Source of the DNA: Setoptus koraiensis
Lineage: Eukaryota; Arthropoda
Assembly: GCA_048013815.1 (NCBI GenBank)
Contig: CM106586.1
Location: 14,942,001 to 15,006,000, forward strand
Direction: 5' to 3'
Length of the DNA: 64,000 nucleotides
Both the position numbers and the translations under genes were made by a program. Under the pieces are notes generated by a model. The model was not told where the DNA came from, did no database searches, and worked only from the letters and a program-made list of their open reading frames with translations. This document shows positions 1 through 9,170 of this stretch, one piece after another. Within the stretch, counting starts at the first letter, position 1, and each line of letters starts with the position of its first letter.

Positions 1-1698
1 GCGCCTCATCATGCTAATACGGGATTTTCTTCATCCTTATCTGTATTCTGCGGATTTGAACACTCTCACAGTTGCCAGATATTTGGCTTTCACTTGGCAT
101 CAGTCGGATTGTCAAGTTGTGATTGCATCATATCGCTGGCGCAATCCAGGCTGCAATACAAACATTTGTCTGATCTGATTCAGTTCGCTATTGTTAATGT
201 ATCTGATTATGACCGGCAATGGGATGAGGCGAGCTGTCCATCCCGAGCAACCTATCATAACTGGATCATGTATCAACATGCTGAATGCATATCAACAATT
301 GTTCGTGCCAACTCGATCTAACGAGGCCCATTTCTCTCAACTAACCTTAACGTTGCAATTAGCGACGCAATTAGCGATAAAACTGGCCAGCTTGTTCGTG
401 GACAGTGCCATACAGTAGTGCAGTTAGACTGGCGACAAATGTGTCACTTATTCGCACTTGGGCTGTTTGAGACAACTCGAGACTGAGAATTGTCTCAGTT
501 GTTTGTTTTTCTCGTTGTTTGTGTTCCGATGAAATGCACACGCGAATAATAATGACCAAGTATAAACAAATTCACTGTAATTTTGTTCAACGGCACGACA
601 CTCAACGGCAACTGACACAATGTTGCCGAGGCAAACACACAAAACGCAAACACCTAGCTAATGTATCGTTTCTTTCTCGGCCACACAACAATATTTAATG
701 ACCATAATTCCTGTTAACGCTACTTTTACTGCAGCCAGCCAACAACAATACCCGACAACGAGGAAGCCGATTCTGGCAAACAATTCGCTCAAGCCAGACA
801 CTTGTTGTCGACGACAACTATTGAAAGAAAGGAAGTAAGAATCAATGAGGTGTACAATAGTGTTGCGACTAAAAATAACAAGTCAAAACTACAATGGGCT
901 AGTTGTGCAAATTGTATTAGGGGGGCTCGTGTGCGTTACTGGCACCAACTAACAATGTGTTGGACATTAGTGGCTGGATATTTGGTATCTGGAGACACAC
1001 TTCATGCGTCACCAAATACTATCAGGTGAACGCTGGCATGTCTCACGCGTTTGCAGCATGCCACAAGAGGATCCAGTAATTTAAGGCTTTAGCTAGTCGA
1101 TGAACCTGCAACTTGATAAGCACAGATCAGCCCACTTGCTCGTTATCTTAAATATCTTGCATTATTGCAAATGTAATGTATTCAATATAATTAGCGCCAA
1201 TTCGATGGAATTACCTGGTTGTTTGTTCACACCTAACTGGACACAAGCTGCCACTTGCACACACTTGCTGCTTGCAGTTGAATAATTGGCTCCAAATGAA
1301 ACTTATTAATAGCCTGCTAATGAGATGCAAAAAATCAGACATTCTCTGGCAGTCGTCGTGGCAAGACAATTCAATTAAAAGTAGATTAAAACAAAAGAAA
1401 AGAAACGAAAATCAACCACGTACAATCTAATCAGTTTTGCAAACACAATAGTGGTCAAAGATCGTACAAATCATACAAAAGTGAGCATCGTCCGATAGTA
1501 GTAAATCATCGCTCGCCAACTAAATCAACCACAGAACGCAAACAATGACGCCTCTTTCTGTAAGCAATCTAACGACTGGTCGACGCAAATATATCACAAT
1601 TTGATTCGAAACTCGCAAATCAAACAACTTAACTAACACAAACTTATGTCTCACACATATTTTCACATATCCAAACATTTGCAATCTAGAACTACAAC
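1..1698. other. gene-free 5' flank
   Basis: I see no convincing coding region on either strand. Open frames here are under 100 codons and have no recognisable domain. The DNA is ordinary AT-rich sequence with scattered CAA-type words. The last few hundred bases presumably hold the promoter and 5' UTR of the secreted protein gene that starts at 1699, but I could not pick out a clear TATA box. Confidence 0.5.
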
Positions 1699-2492
1699 AT
1701 GTTGAGAAGTATACTTTTGATAGGTGTAACAAGTGCAATATTACTAGTGCTATTAACGCCATGCCAAACACGAGCAGATGAACTAGAATCGGCCGAATCT
1801 GTGGCAAAGGGAGCTGGAGCCGGGGGTGTCATCGTGGCCAAGGGTGGCAAGGCCGCTGCGGGCGCCGCCGGGTTTAAGACTGGGGGAGCGGCCGCCGCCG
1901 GTTTTAAAGGAGCAGCGGCAGGTGCCAAGGGCGGCGCCAAAGGATTTGCAAGCGGAGCAGCGGGATTCAAAAAGGTGAATTAGCGAGTCTGACATGTTCA
2001 ATCAATCTATTTTAGTTTTAGTAGTCATTGAATACCAAACTGACTCAGTTTTTTAATCGATATTGCACTCAATAATAACTGCAGGGCGCTGCTTCTAAGG
2101 GTGGTGCGTTCGCATCGGGATACGCAAAGAAATTCGGAAAAAAGGCTGGTAAATTCGGTAAGTTTGGTGCCGGTCACTCAAGAACTTCCGCAGCTGTCAA
2201 GACATTCGGTTTGAGCACTGGATTCAAGTTTGGCAAGGCCGGAGCTTTTGGTGCTGCCGGCGGAGCAAAGAAAGGATTTGTCGCCAAGAAAGGATTTGCC
2301 TCAGCCGCTGGAGCTGCCGGATTCGCCAAAAAGGCGGCCGGTGGAGCCAAGGGATTCGCCGCGGCTGGTAAGGCATCTTCAGGATTTAAGGCTGGTGCCA
2401 AGGGAGCAGCCGGATTTAGCAAGGCTGCAGCAGCGGGTGCTGGCGGAGGAATCAAGGCCGCTGGCGGTGCCGGAGGTAAACTCGTCGGCTAG
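1699..2492 (+). CDS. secreted Gly/Ala/Lys-rich low-complexity protein (two exons)
   Basis: Two exons, 1699-1974 and 2085-2492, joined in phase 0 (donor AAG|GTGAAT, acceptor CTGCAG|GGC), give a protein of about 227 residues. Residues 1-27 form a signal peptide (Arg-3 followed by a long Leu/Ile/Val core) ending before ADELES. The rest is built almost only from Gly, Ala, Lys and Phe. Irregular repeats of the type GFK-GA-KGAAGF run to the C terminus, and there is no cysteine in the mature part. An AATAAA lies at 2514-2519, right after the stop, with a second near 2632. The composition suggests an extracellular structural (cuticle, silk-like or glue) or cationic antimicrobial protein, as with glycine-rich arthropod secreted proteins. 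No catalytic domain is visible and the family is not recognised. The gene structure is secure; the function is not. Confidence 0.8.
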
Positions 2493-2845
2493 ATTCGTTA
2501 GAACCTTAATGTAAATAAATTGATTCGGGGTCCTCAAAAATACTCGAGAAAGTTATGAGCTTAGAGAATCGTCCACTAAAATATAGCCAAACTATTATCA
2601 TATAATAATATGTAGCCTTCTGTTGGATGCTAAATAAATATTCAATAACGATGCAATCAGATTTGGTCATTCCCTCGATCTCCACTAACTAAACTTGACC
2701 TTCAAAATAGCCGAGACTACATTAGAATGATTGTCAGCTGAGCCTCAGGCGATTCAATAAACAACAGTTTTTGTTGAGAATGATTATTTACAAAGGAGAA
2801 GAGTTTATTAAGAGTAGCCATTTTCTAGTTGATCAAAATGAACAC
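2493..2845. other. convergent intergenic region with poly(A) signals
   Basis: This is the 3' flank shared by the secreted protein gene (+) and the phosphatidylserine decarboxylase gene (-). It holds AATAAA at 2514-2519 and near 2632 for the plus-strand gene. No further ORF is visible. Confidence 0.6.
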
Positions 2846-4340
2846 TCAAACAGTATTTGAAGGCTCTGAGTGGACAAACAACGGAATTTTAGACAACAGT
2901 TGTCCGTACTTGATTTTTTGATTTTGTTCTAGGTCAAAAGTGGTATTTCTCGGGGCCTCAAATATGAGAACAATTGTTGAGCCAAAATTAAACTCGCCGA
3001 AATCTTCGCCAGCGGTTAAATTGACTTCTTGGCTAAACTCATGCTCAAAGCAAGCGTATCGGTCCGGCCTCCACAGATGACGTCTATTTGTTCTGAGGTC
3101 CTACAAATGTTGAGTGATACGATATGAGGGCATTAGTGTTAAATCAACAGAGTTGCACAGTTGTTGTGGCTTCGAGAGAAAAAAATGGATATTCGATTGT
3201 ACTTACTTCATCGAAGTTGACCTTGATCGAGCCAACGTTGGTTGCTCCTACGGCTGTCATTGAGAAAAAGCCGTGACTCCATTGACCAACGTAACATACT
3301 CTCTCATTTATATGTAAAACTTCTGGCATACGTTTCATTAAAGAGGGCCTAACACTTAACAATCTGCCGGGAAAATGGCGTCTAAACTTAACTGTCCATC
3401 TAGCTGGCGAATGGAATCTATGATAATCACCAGGTGCTAAATAAATTATACAATGATAAAGATCACTTTTCTCTTTACCATTGGCCAATAAATCGTCATA
3501 ATTGTCATTGGGTAAACCTAGAAATGTTTGCACTGAATAATTGAGACCTTTGACTTGTTCTATTCTACCATCTCTAACTGGACCAAAATGTAATATTTGT
3601 CCGTCTGCTGGCGATACAACACCTGGTTCCTTGCTAATAGGTCGCGAATCTGGCTTTAGGCGACGTATAAAGAATTCGCCGAGATTTCTGTATTGACGAT
3701 AATCACTTTCAAGAGCTTCGCTCATATCACAATTGTAAGTACGACAAAAGAAATCATATATTCTAGATCTCATCCAAACAGGTAAATCTCTAGAATTGAT
3801 TTTCCCCCATAAACTAGATGTCACTCTTAATGGTAGCATATGATATAATCTTATTTCTAAATCACATAATATCGCTGGTGTATAATAGTAAAATAATGAT
3901 GAGGCCGATAATAAGGATGTGTAATAATCGATGGTAGATAATGATGAGTTGTTATTATATAATAATGTTGTTGTTGAATTAGTTGATGATTGTTTCCTAT
4001 GTTCTATGTCACAATGATGTTCGTTAGCGGCGGCATTATCATTATTGTTAGTATTGCCATTTTGTTGTGTGCTGCTATGGTAACCTCTTTTCGAAGCGGC
4101 CGCGGCCGCCCTGGCCTCAAGTGATTTAACTCGCCTGGTCCATGCATATAGTAGAATACCGGCAAAGACAAATGATGGCGGCAACCAGAACCATTTGCTA
4201 TATGATGTGGATGTGGATGATGATGAAGAAAGAATCATGACACTTTTTGCTGCTGCTGCTTGACGAGAGCAACCAGTGGTGATTGTGGTGATGCTAGAGA
4301 CTGAATATGGAATGTCTTCATTTCCAGTCATCGGCGTCAT
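2846..4340 (-). CDS. PISD: phosphatidylserine decarboxylase proenzyme, mitochondrial (two exons)
   Basis: Exons 4340-3207 and 3100-2846 are joined in phase 0 (donor GATGAA|GTAAGT, acceptor TTTGTAG|GAC) and encode about 462 residues. The enzyme converts phosphatidylserine to phosphatidylethanolamine at the mitochondrial inner membrane. The N-terminal 150 residues are low-complexity (Ser, Asn, Ala) with one membrane segment (WFWLPPSFVFAGILLYAW). The decarboxylase domain follows: LGEFFIRRLKPDSRPI, VSPADGQILHFG and the active-site His motif YHRFHSP. Exon 2 carries the self-cleavage site that makes the pyruvoyl group, at about residues 417-420. It reads FGST where the family usually has LGST; the Gly-Ser-Thr core and the following IVLIFEAP are intact. 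The start is the first ATG; the frame is open further upstream (GTG codons at 4352), so an earlier 5' exon is possible. The total is longer than human PISD (409) because of the N-terminal tail. Confidence 0.93.
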
Positions 4341-6283
4341 GTTACGCACCACGGTAGCGATTCTGCATATCTGTCCCTTTCGTTCGTCAAATTTATGAGT
4401 AAGTTTGCTGCCGCTGATATGCTTCAGTATATATCACCAGCACAACCTCCGATAGTAACACTACTACTACTACAACTACTGCTACTACTAGTGCTACTAC
4501 CACTGATAGCGCTTTGTAAAGCTAGCTAGTTTTTGATGATGGTATTAGTGTGTGTGTGTCGAGTGTGTCTGTAGATAATGGCCGGGCCAGGCCAATAAAA
4601 TATTATGCGATGAGATGAGATATTGAGTGATGGTATATAAAAGATCGATGAGATATAAGATCTTGTGTGTGTGTGTATGAGTGAGTGCGTAAGCTAGAGC
4701 GATCGAGCTAGCTAGGGAGAGAGAGTTCACTTCTGGCTGTGCAGCGAGGAGTTATGACTATTATTAAGCGCTCTGTGACTTATCTAATAGGTGGTGCGAT
4801 GTCTCGATAATCGTGTTCCGACGATGATAGCGATAGTAGTATTATTGTTATTATTACAGACGATGGCGCTAGTGACAGTGAACTGCATGCGAGCTAGTTT
4901 TTACCATAGTCTGAAAACGTGTTACATATATGTGAATAGAATTCTGGGTGCTGCTTCTGTAAAACTTTCCTATGATTGCCTTCTATTGTTCAATGATTCA
5001 GACGATTGTTTTAACAAGTTGTACAGTATATTTATTTAATATTACTGCCGCTTTATAATACCATGCCAGCGATAGATAACGATTGCAGATAGATGATAAC
5101 AACAATGATAACGTGGTCCTTGGCACACTGGTGTCATGCCTGCCAGCCGCCAGTTGTGTCCCCGTCGGTGTGTGGCTGCTGTTCTCCGGTTGCGGACAAG
5201 ATGTGATAATAGTCGATAATGGCTGAGTTGCGCTAATAGTCGATACAATAGAAGATTTGGTGATATTAATAATATTAATATTGGTGATATTTGTGGCGGC
5301 GACAGTAATAATATTCCTTATGCAGATAGATAATAATAACGTGAGTTTGTGATATACGAACAATATCCTTTGGCTGGCTCACAACGAGAGCACTTGCGTC
5401 TGCCGTCTGCTGTCTGCTGTCTGTCGTCTGCTGCTGTCGAACGATGTTGTGCCCAAACAACAATTTCAGGCAATCACTGTTGTTGCTGCTGTTGTTGTTG
5501 TCGTCGTCGTTGTTGTTGTTGTCGTTGATGTTGTTGTTAAACCCTTGACAGTATGCACAGTTCAGTTGTCCGCTTTTATTGGCTGCAATAACAGTGCTAG
5601 TGTAGTGCTATATTTGTGTTTTATATTATGCTCTTGTTGTTTGCGATGATGCTCCCATGTTATAGCGCCAACGAACGACGACTACAACGGCGAGCCTCCC
5701 CTCGTTCTCGAACAATTCGAACAATAATTGCAATTTGTGTGCAAATGTTGCATCATTTGTGTGCACCGTTTCTGCACACAATAGTCGCAATGCTCGCAAT
5801 AATGACAACACTGCCAATGCCACAACAGTGGCCATTTCACGGCCAACACACAATCGTTGTTGTGCCGTGCACCGTGTGCCAACACCGAACTAATGTGCAG
5901 CGCACATTGCAGCGGCCGAGCCAACCCAAGCACTAATGCAAGTGCGGCCTGTGTGTGCAGTTTCATCGTCAGCGAACTTTCAGGAGTCATGACTATTGTA
6001 ACTATAGTTCCGTGCGGGCTTATTAGTGCGGTAGCATTATGTCTGTGTTAGCTGCGCGCTGCTTGTAGCGCTGCCCACTAGTCGGTTGGTCGCCCAAGTT
6101 AGGCGGCCTAACGCACTGCCATACAGTCACTGTATTACAGTCGCCCTATCACAGTAATACAGCGACTGTGTGAGTCACACGCATGCAGTTCGCGTCTTGG
6201 TCAGGTTGGCAAAGCGCGACACACACACAAAGCGAACGAATATGAAAATAATAATAATAAAAAGAAAAAAAAGTAAAATTACT
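4341..6283. other. gene-poor region with microsatellites
   Basis: This lies upstream of PISD and is dominated by simple sequence: (CTA)n around 4461-4500, short GT/CA runs at 4548-4560 and 4661-4676, an imperfect CTGTCTGC-type repeat at 5398-5438, and a long GTT/GTC tract at 5479-5542. Open frames inside it translate mainly to Leu, Val or Thr runs from these repeats and are not credible genes. Confidence 0.6.
5479..5542. repeat. (GTT)n/(GTC)n microsatellite
   Basis: About 64 bases consist almost entirely of GTT, GCT and GTC triplets. It is one of several triplet arrays in the window; others are at 12653-12691, 59310-59332, 60121-60208 and 60809-60849. Confidence 0.9.
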
Positions 6284-6451
6284 TTATTTGTGCTCACTTC
6301 TGCGTACGAGCCAGCCCCCGTTCTGGCCCCTCAAGGGCGTGATTTTCGCTCTCTCGACCGTGGCTCCATCTGAGACATCACCAACATATTTGACCTTGAG
6401 TTTGCGCAATCGTCGACTATCGTTATAGGCGCTACTTTTCGAACGACTCAT
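6284..6451 (-). CDS. short basic ORF or 3'-terminal exon, unrecognised
   Basis: This ATG-to-TAA frame of 55 residues runs MSRSKSSAYNDSRRLRKLKV, then a segment with SDGATVERAK and QNGGWLVRRSEHK. It sits alone in microsatellite-rich DNA, yet its composition is mixed and protein-like, with no repeat-derived runs. AATAAA overlaps the stop codon (AAATAAAGT), as expected for a 3' end. Just before the ATG, in transcription sense, is a CA-repeat followed by GCGGAG, which could be a splice acceptor. The frame may therefore be the last exon of a larger minus-strand gene rather than a stand-alone peptide. I do not recognise a family. Confidence 0.4.
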   Translation of the reverse strand: MSRSKSSAYNDSRRLRKLKVKYVGDVSDGATVERAKITPLRGQNGGWLVRRSEHK

Positions 6452-7677
6452 TCTCCGCGTGTGTGTGTGTGTGTGTGTGAGCGCCTATGTCTCATTACTT
6501 CGGATCGCCGGGCATTGATCGGAGTGTCAAATACACGCACACACTCACCAGTAAATTGTTTGCTAGCTTGGCGGCAAGTCAGAGGTGAATATACGCTCCG
6601 TCGTCGTTATGTAACACACTCGGCATGCATGCAACTACTATTCATTTGTCGCTATTATACACAAAGTATCTACGCCAGATAACAGACAACTTGACACGAT
6701 ATGAACCATATCAACGTATGTAGAGTTTCACTTTGGGTCCACCCAACTACATAATCTCTATAAACTTGCCTATTTCATCCACACATCATATACACAGCAA
6801 ACCATTGTTGTCTCTTGTCTGAACTTTGCCTACTAACTCGTCTGGCGCTCAATAATAGAGAAAGGAACATTTGTCATGTTGGCCACAATATTACCACGGG
6901 CAACTCATTTGCATACCGCAACGGTCACTACAATCATCAGACTAACATTGGGTAAAATTGATGTCGCCACCATGTGTAGTTGTCAGCAAAGAGTCACAAA
7001 CAAATGGCATAAAGAGCACCAATAACAGGTGTCAGACACAGGAAACAATCCGCTTATGTTGTTCGCTAGTTTTCACGACGAGGGAGACAATGCACCAGTC
7101 GTGACATGTCTACCTATTGTGCCTACCCTGCTCTCTGTCTCTATCCTGCAGTCGATAGTTCCATTAGAAGATAGTCGATCGCTTGTGTCGCTTGCGATGA
7201 GATGGCGACTGCCAGAAACGGATGCACCAACTTGGGCGATAAGCGCCCACTTTTTCTAACTTCCTTTTCAATCACATTGAATTCTCAACAATTCTTGGTG
7301 TGAGTTTTCATATGAGCAGTTGCAATATTCGGGTCTCGCGTCTTTAAAAATGTAGGGCAACATCCTCGATCATGAAACGATTTGAGGAATTTCAACCCTT
7401 TATCTGCCATTATGTCTGGCAGAGGCCATGGGTGTCTATTAAGGCTAACAAAGATCAATGAGAAGTATCTTCAATTACATGACAATCGACGCAACACTAG
7501 ATAGACTAGAGTGAATAAGTAAAAACAAAAGCTCATACAAAATATGCCTCACAACGCGGGGAGATTGTAGGTCGGAGAGGTGCTGTTCATTCGCTACTCC
7601 CAAGTTCTCCCTCACTCTCCCAAATATCAAGAAAATCAAAGAAAAAGAAAAATTTCAGCTGACGAGAAAAAAAAATT
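6452..7677. other. gene-free region upstream of the Raw-like gene
   Basis: It starts with a GT repeat (6459-6480) and contains one copy of an approximately 70-base dispersed repeat (7464-7535) that recurs at 13873-13940. Possible splice acceptors before the Raw-like ATG (TTTCAG near 7659, TTATTAAAAG near 7740) suggest that a 5' UTR exon could lie here. No coding region could be supported. Confidence 0.5.
7464..7535. repeat. dispersed repeat, copy 1
   Basis: This segment from GTATCTTCAATTA through ATCGACGCAACACTAGA to ACTAGAGTGAATAA matches 13873-13940 at roughly 90 percent identity, in the same orientation. It is too short to classify and could be the tail of a SINE or MITE. Confidence 0.7.
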
Positions 7678-7725
7678 GTGACCGATTTCGTGACCAATAT
7701 CGTGACCGATATCGTGACCTTTCTC
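7678..7725 (+). repeat. 12-base tandem repeat, four units
   Basis: Four consecutive 12-base units begin GTGACC (GTGACCGATTTC, GTGACCAATATC, GTGACCGATATC, GTGACCTTTCTC) and lie directly upstream of the Raw-like start codon. They are in frame with the gene but come before its first ATG, so they probably belong to the 5' UTR or an intron. Confidence 0.85.
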
Positions 7726-7764
7726 CTTATTATTAAAAGTTTAAAGACACAAGATGGGCACAAG

Positions 7765-9069
7765 ATGCCCAGCACCAGCAACAATAAGTATCAAATTTTT
7801 CTCGGTGGCTCATGCAATCCGACAACATGGCGACATTCGGTAGCCATACCAATTCTTCAAAATCTCGGTATAACATTTTATAATCCGCAAGTAGACGATT
7901 GGACGCCAGAAATGGTTCAATTGGAGAGTCGTGCCAAATCGGACGCAGAAATACTATTTTTTGTCATTGACAAACAAACCAGATCCACGGTGGGCATGAT
8001 AGAGAGCGCTTTCATAGCTGGCAGCAACAAGCGATTGATACTCGTCATATATCCGTTCTCGCAGGATTCGAACAAAGCCGAAAACGAAACACTTTATTGC
8101 AACGCAACAACGGCCACCAACAGGCCTGGCGTGACCGAGAACACTAGTCTAACGACGGTGGCCTCAACTGCTTCGGCAGCGTCAATTATGACCAGCTCGT
8201 TCGCCTCTTCCATGTCTATCCCAACATCGACGCAATCGTCGCTGGACACCAGTAGCTCGTTTGGTGCAACCACTAGCAATTTTTCAAATTATGGCCCAAT
8301 CAGAATCAGCGGCGAATACATAACCGCCATAGAATTCAGCGAGCTAAGAAGGGCCAGATTGTTGCTCCAGGATCTTGTTACTAATCGAAATATTCCAATA
8401 TTTTGCGACACGAAGCTCGCTTTAATACACGCCATTCAATGTTTAAGCACTAATAGAGGCGGCGCGGATTCTCGCCTTGAACAGACGAAAAAACAAGATG
8501 AGGAGGAGGACGACGACCCGAATTCTCGAGGTAGAGAGCGATCTCGTCATAATTACGGGCAATCTGATCTAACCAACAGCACCAGTGGCAGTACTCGAGA
8601 TCTTGAAGATATCTATCTGTGCCTGACCGATTGCGATCAATCGTGGCGCGAATCAAAAGCCCGGCCGTGGTTCCATAGAAACGGTCTAAGTTGTAATTTT
8701 GTGACGCAAAATTCGGACGGACATGTGCCCGCGGATATAATTTTAATTAGAGAGGAAATAAACGCCATTGAGCGTAGTCGCATTTTGCTATTTGTTGTCA
8801 CAAATAAGTGTCGTGGCCTATCTGTGATGTTATTGGCAGCCCATTATATGTCGCTTGGCAGAGAGGACGTCGTTCTATGTATACAGTATCTAGAGGAGCC
8901 ATGTATAATTGGCGGCGAGACATTGTCCAAAATGGCGGTGGCCGACTACAACCGGGGCCGAATTTATCTCAATGATCACGCCAAAAACACTCATGTGCCC
9001 GTGTTTAGCAATGTGGACGAGGCCATTGAGCATTGCGGTAAGAGAGGTAAAATTGTAGTGAAAAAATGA
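7765..9069 (+). CDS. Raw-like protein with nucleoside 2-deoxyribosyltransferase fold
   Basis: A single exon encodes 434 residues from the first ATG (MPSTSNNKYQ). Residues 8-100 match the Nuc_deoxyrib_tr fold as found in Drosophila Raw: FLGGSCNPTTWRHSVAIPIL, FYNPQVDDWTPEMVQLESRA and the GMIESAFIAGSNK segment at the position of the enzyme family's catalytic Glu. A Ser/Thr-rich linker (about 120-180) and an acidic patch (about 255-270) separate this from a second region of the same type (about 280-425, DIYLCLTDCDQSWRESKARPW onward), as in the tandem arrangement of Raw. Raw is a cytoplasmic modulator of JNK/AP-1 signalling during dorsal closure, and no enzyme activity is established for it. The domain assignment is firm; orthology to raw is likely. 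The frame is open upstream without an ATG, so a 5' exon may exist. The 3' end faces CDK5RAP1 across about 100 bases. Confidence 0.82.
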   Translation: MPSTSNNKYQIFLGGSCNPTTWRHSVAIPILQNLGITFYNPQVDDWTPEMVQLESRAKSDAEILFFVIDKQTRSTVGMIESAFIAGSNKRLILVIYPFSQDSNKAENETLYCNATTATNRPGVTENTSLTTVASTASAASIMTSSFASSMSIPTSTQSSLDTSSSFGATTSNFSNYGPIRISGEYITAIEFSELRRARLLLQDLVTNRNIPIFCDTKLALIHAIQCLSTNRGGADSRLEQTKKQDEEEDDDPNSRGRERSRHNYGQSDLTNSTSGSTRDLEDIYLCLTDCDQSWRESKARPWFHRNGLSCNFVTQNSDGHVPADIILIREEINAIERSRILLFVVTNKCRGLSVMLLAAHYMSLGREDVVLCIQYLEEPCIIGGETLSKMAVADYNRGRIYLNDHAKNTHVPVFSNVDEAIEHCGKRGKIVVKK

Positions 9070-9170
9070 AGATAAACGTGGATTTTCGATTGGTGTTTTC
9101 CTACTTCTATGAATCTGCGGAGCAAGATAAGATGGCGCTTTATGATGTCATGGATCTGAGAAACAGCAGA

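Noticed and set aside
1692-2455. Minus-strand Pro/Ala-rich frames (1692-1970, 2174-2455)
   Set aside because: They are complements of the Gly/Ala/Lys-rich plus-strand exons, which have a signal peptide, fitting splice sites and a poly(A) signal.
4791-5039. Plus-strand frame with a signal-like Leu/Val run (MIAIVVLLLLLQTMALVTV)
   Set aside because: The hydrophobic part derives from GTA/TTA triplet repeats and the rest has no domain or poly(A) signal; a real small secreted peptide cannot be excluded.
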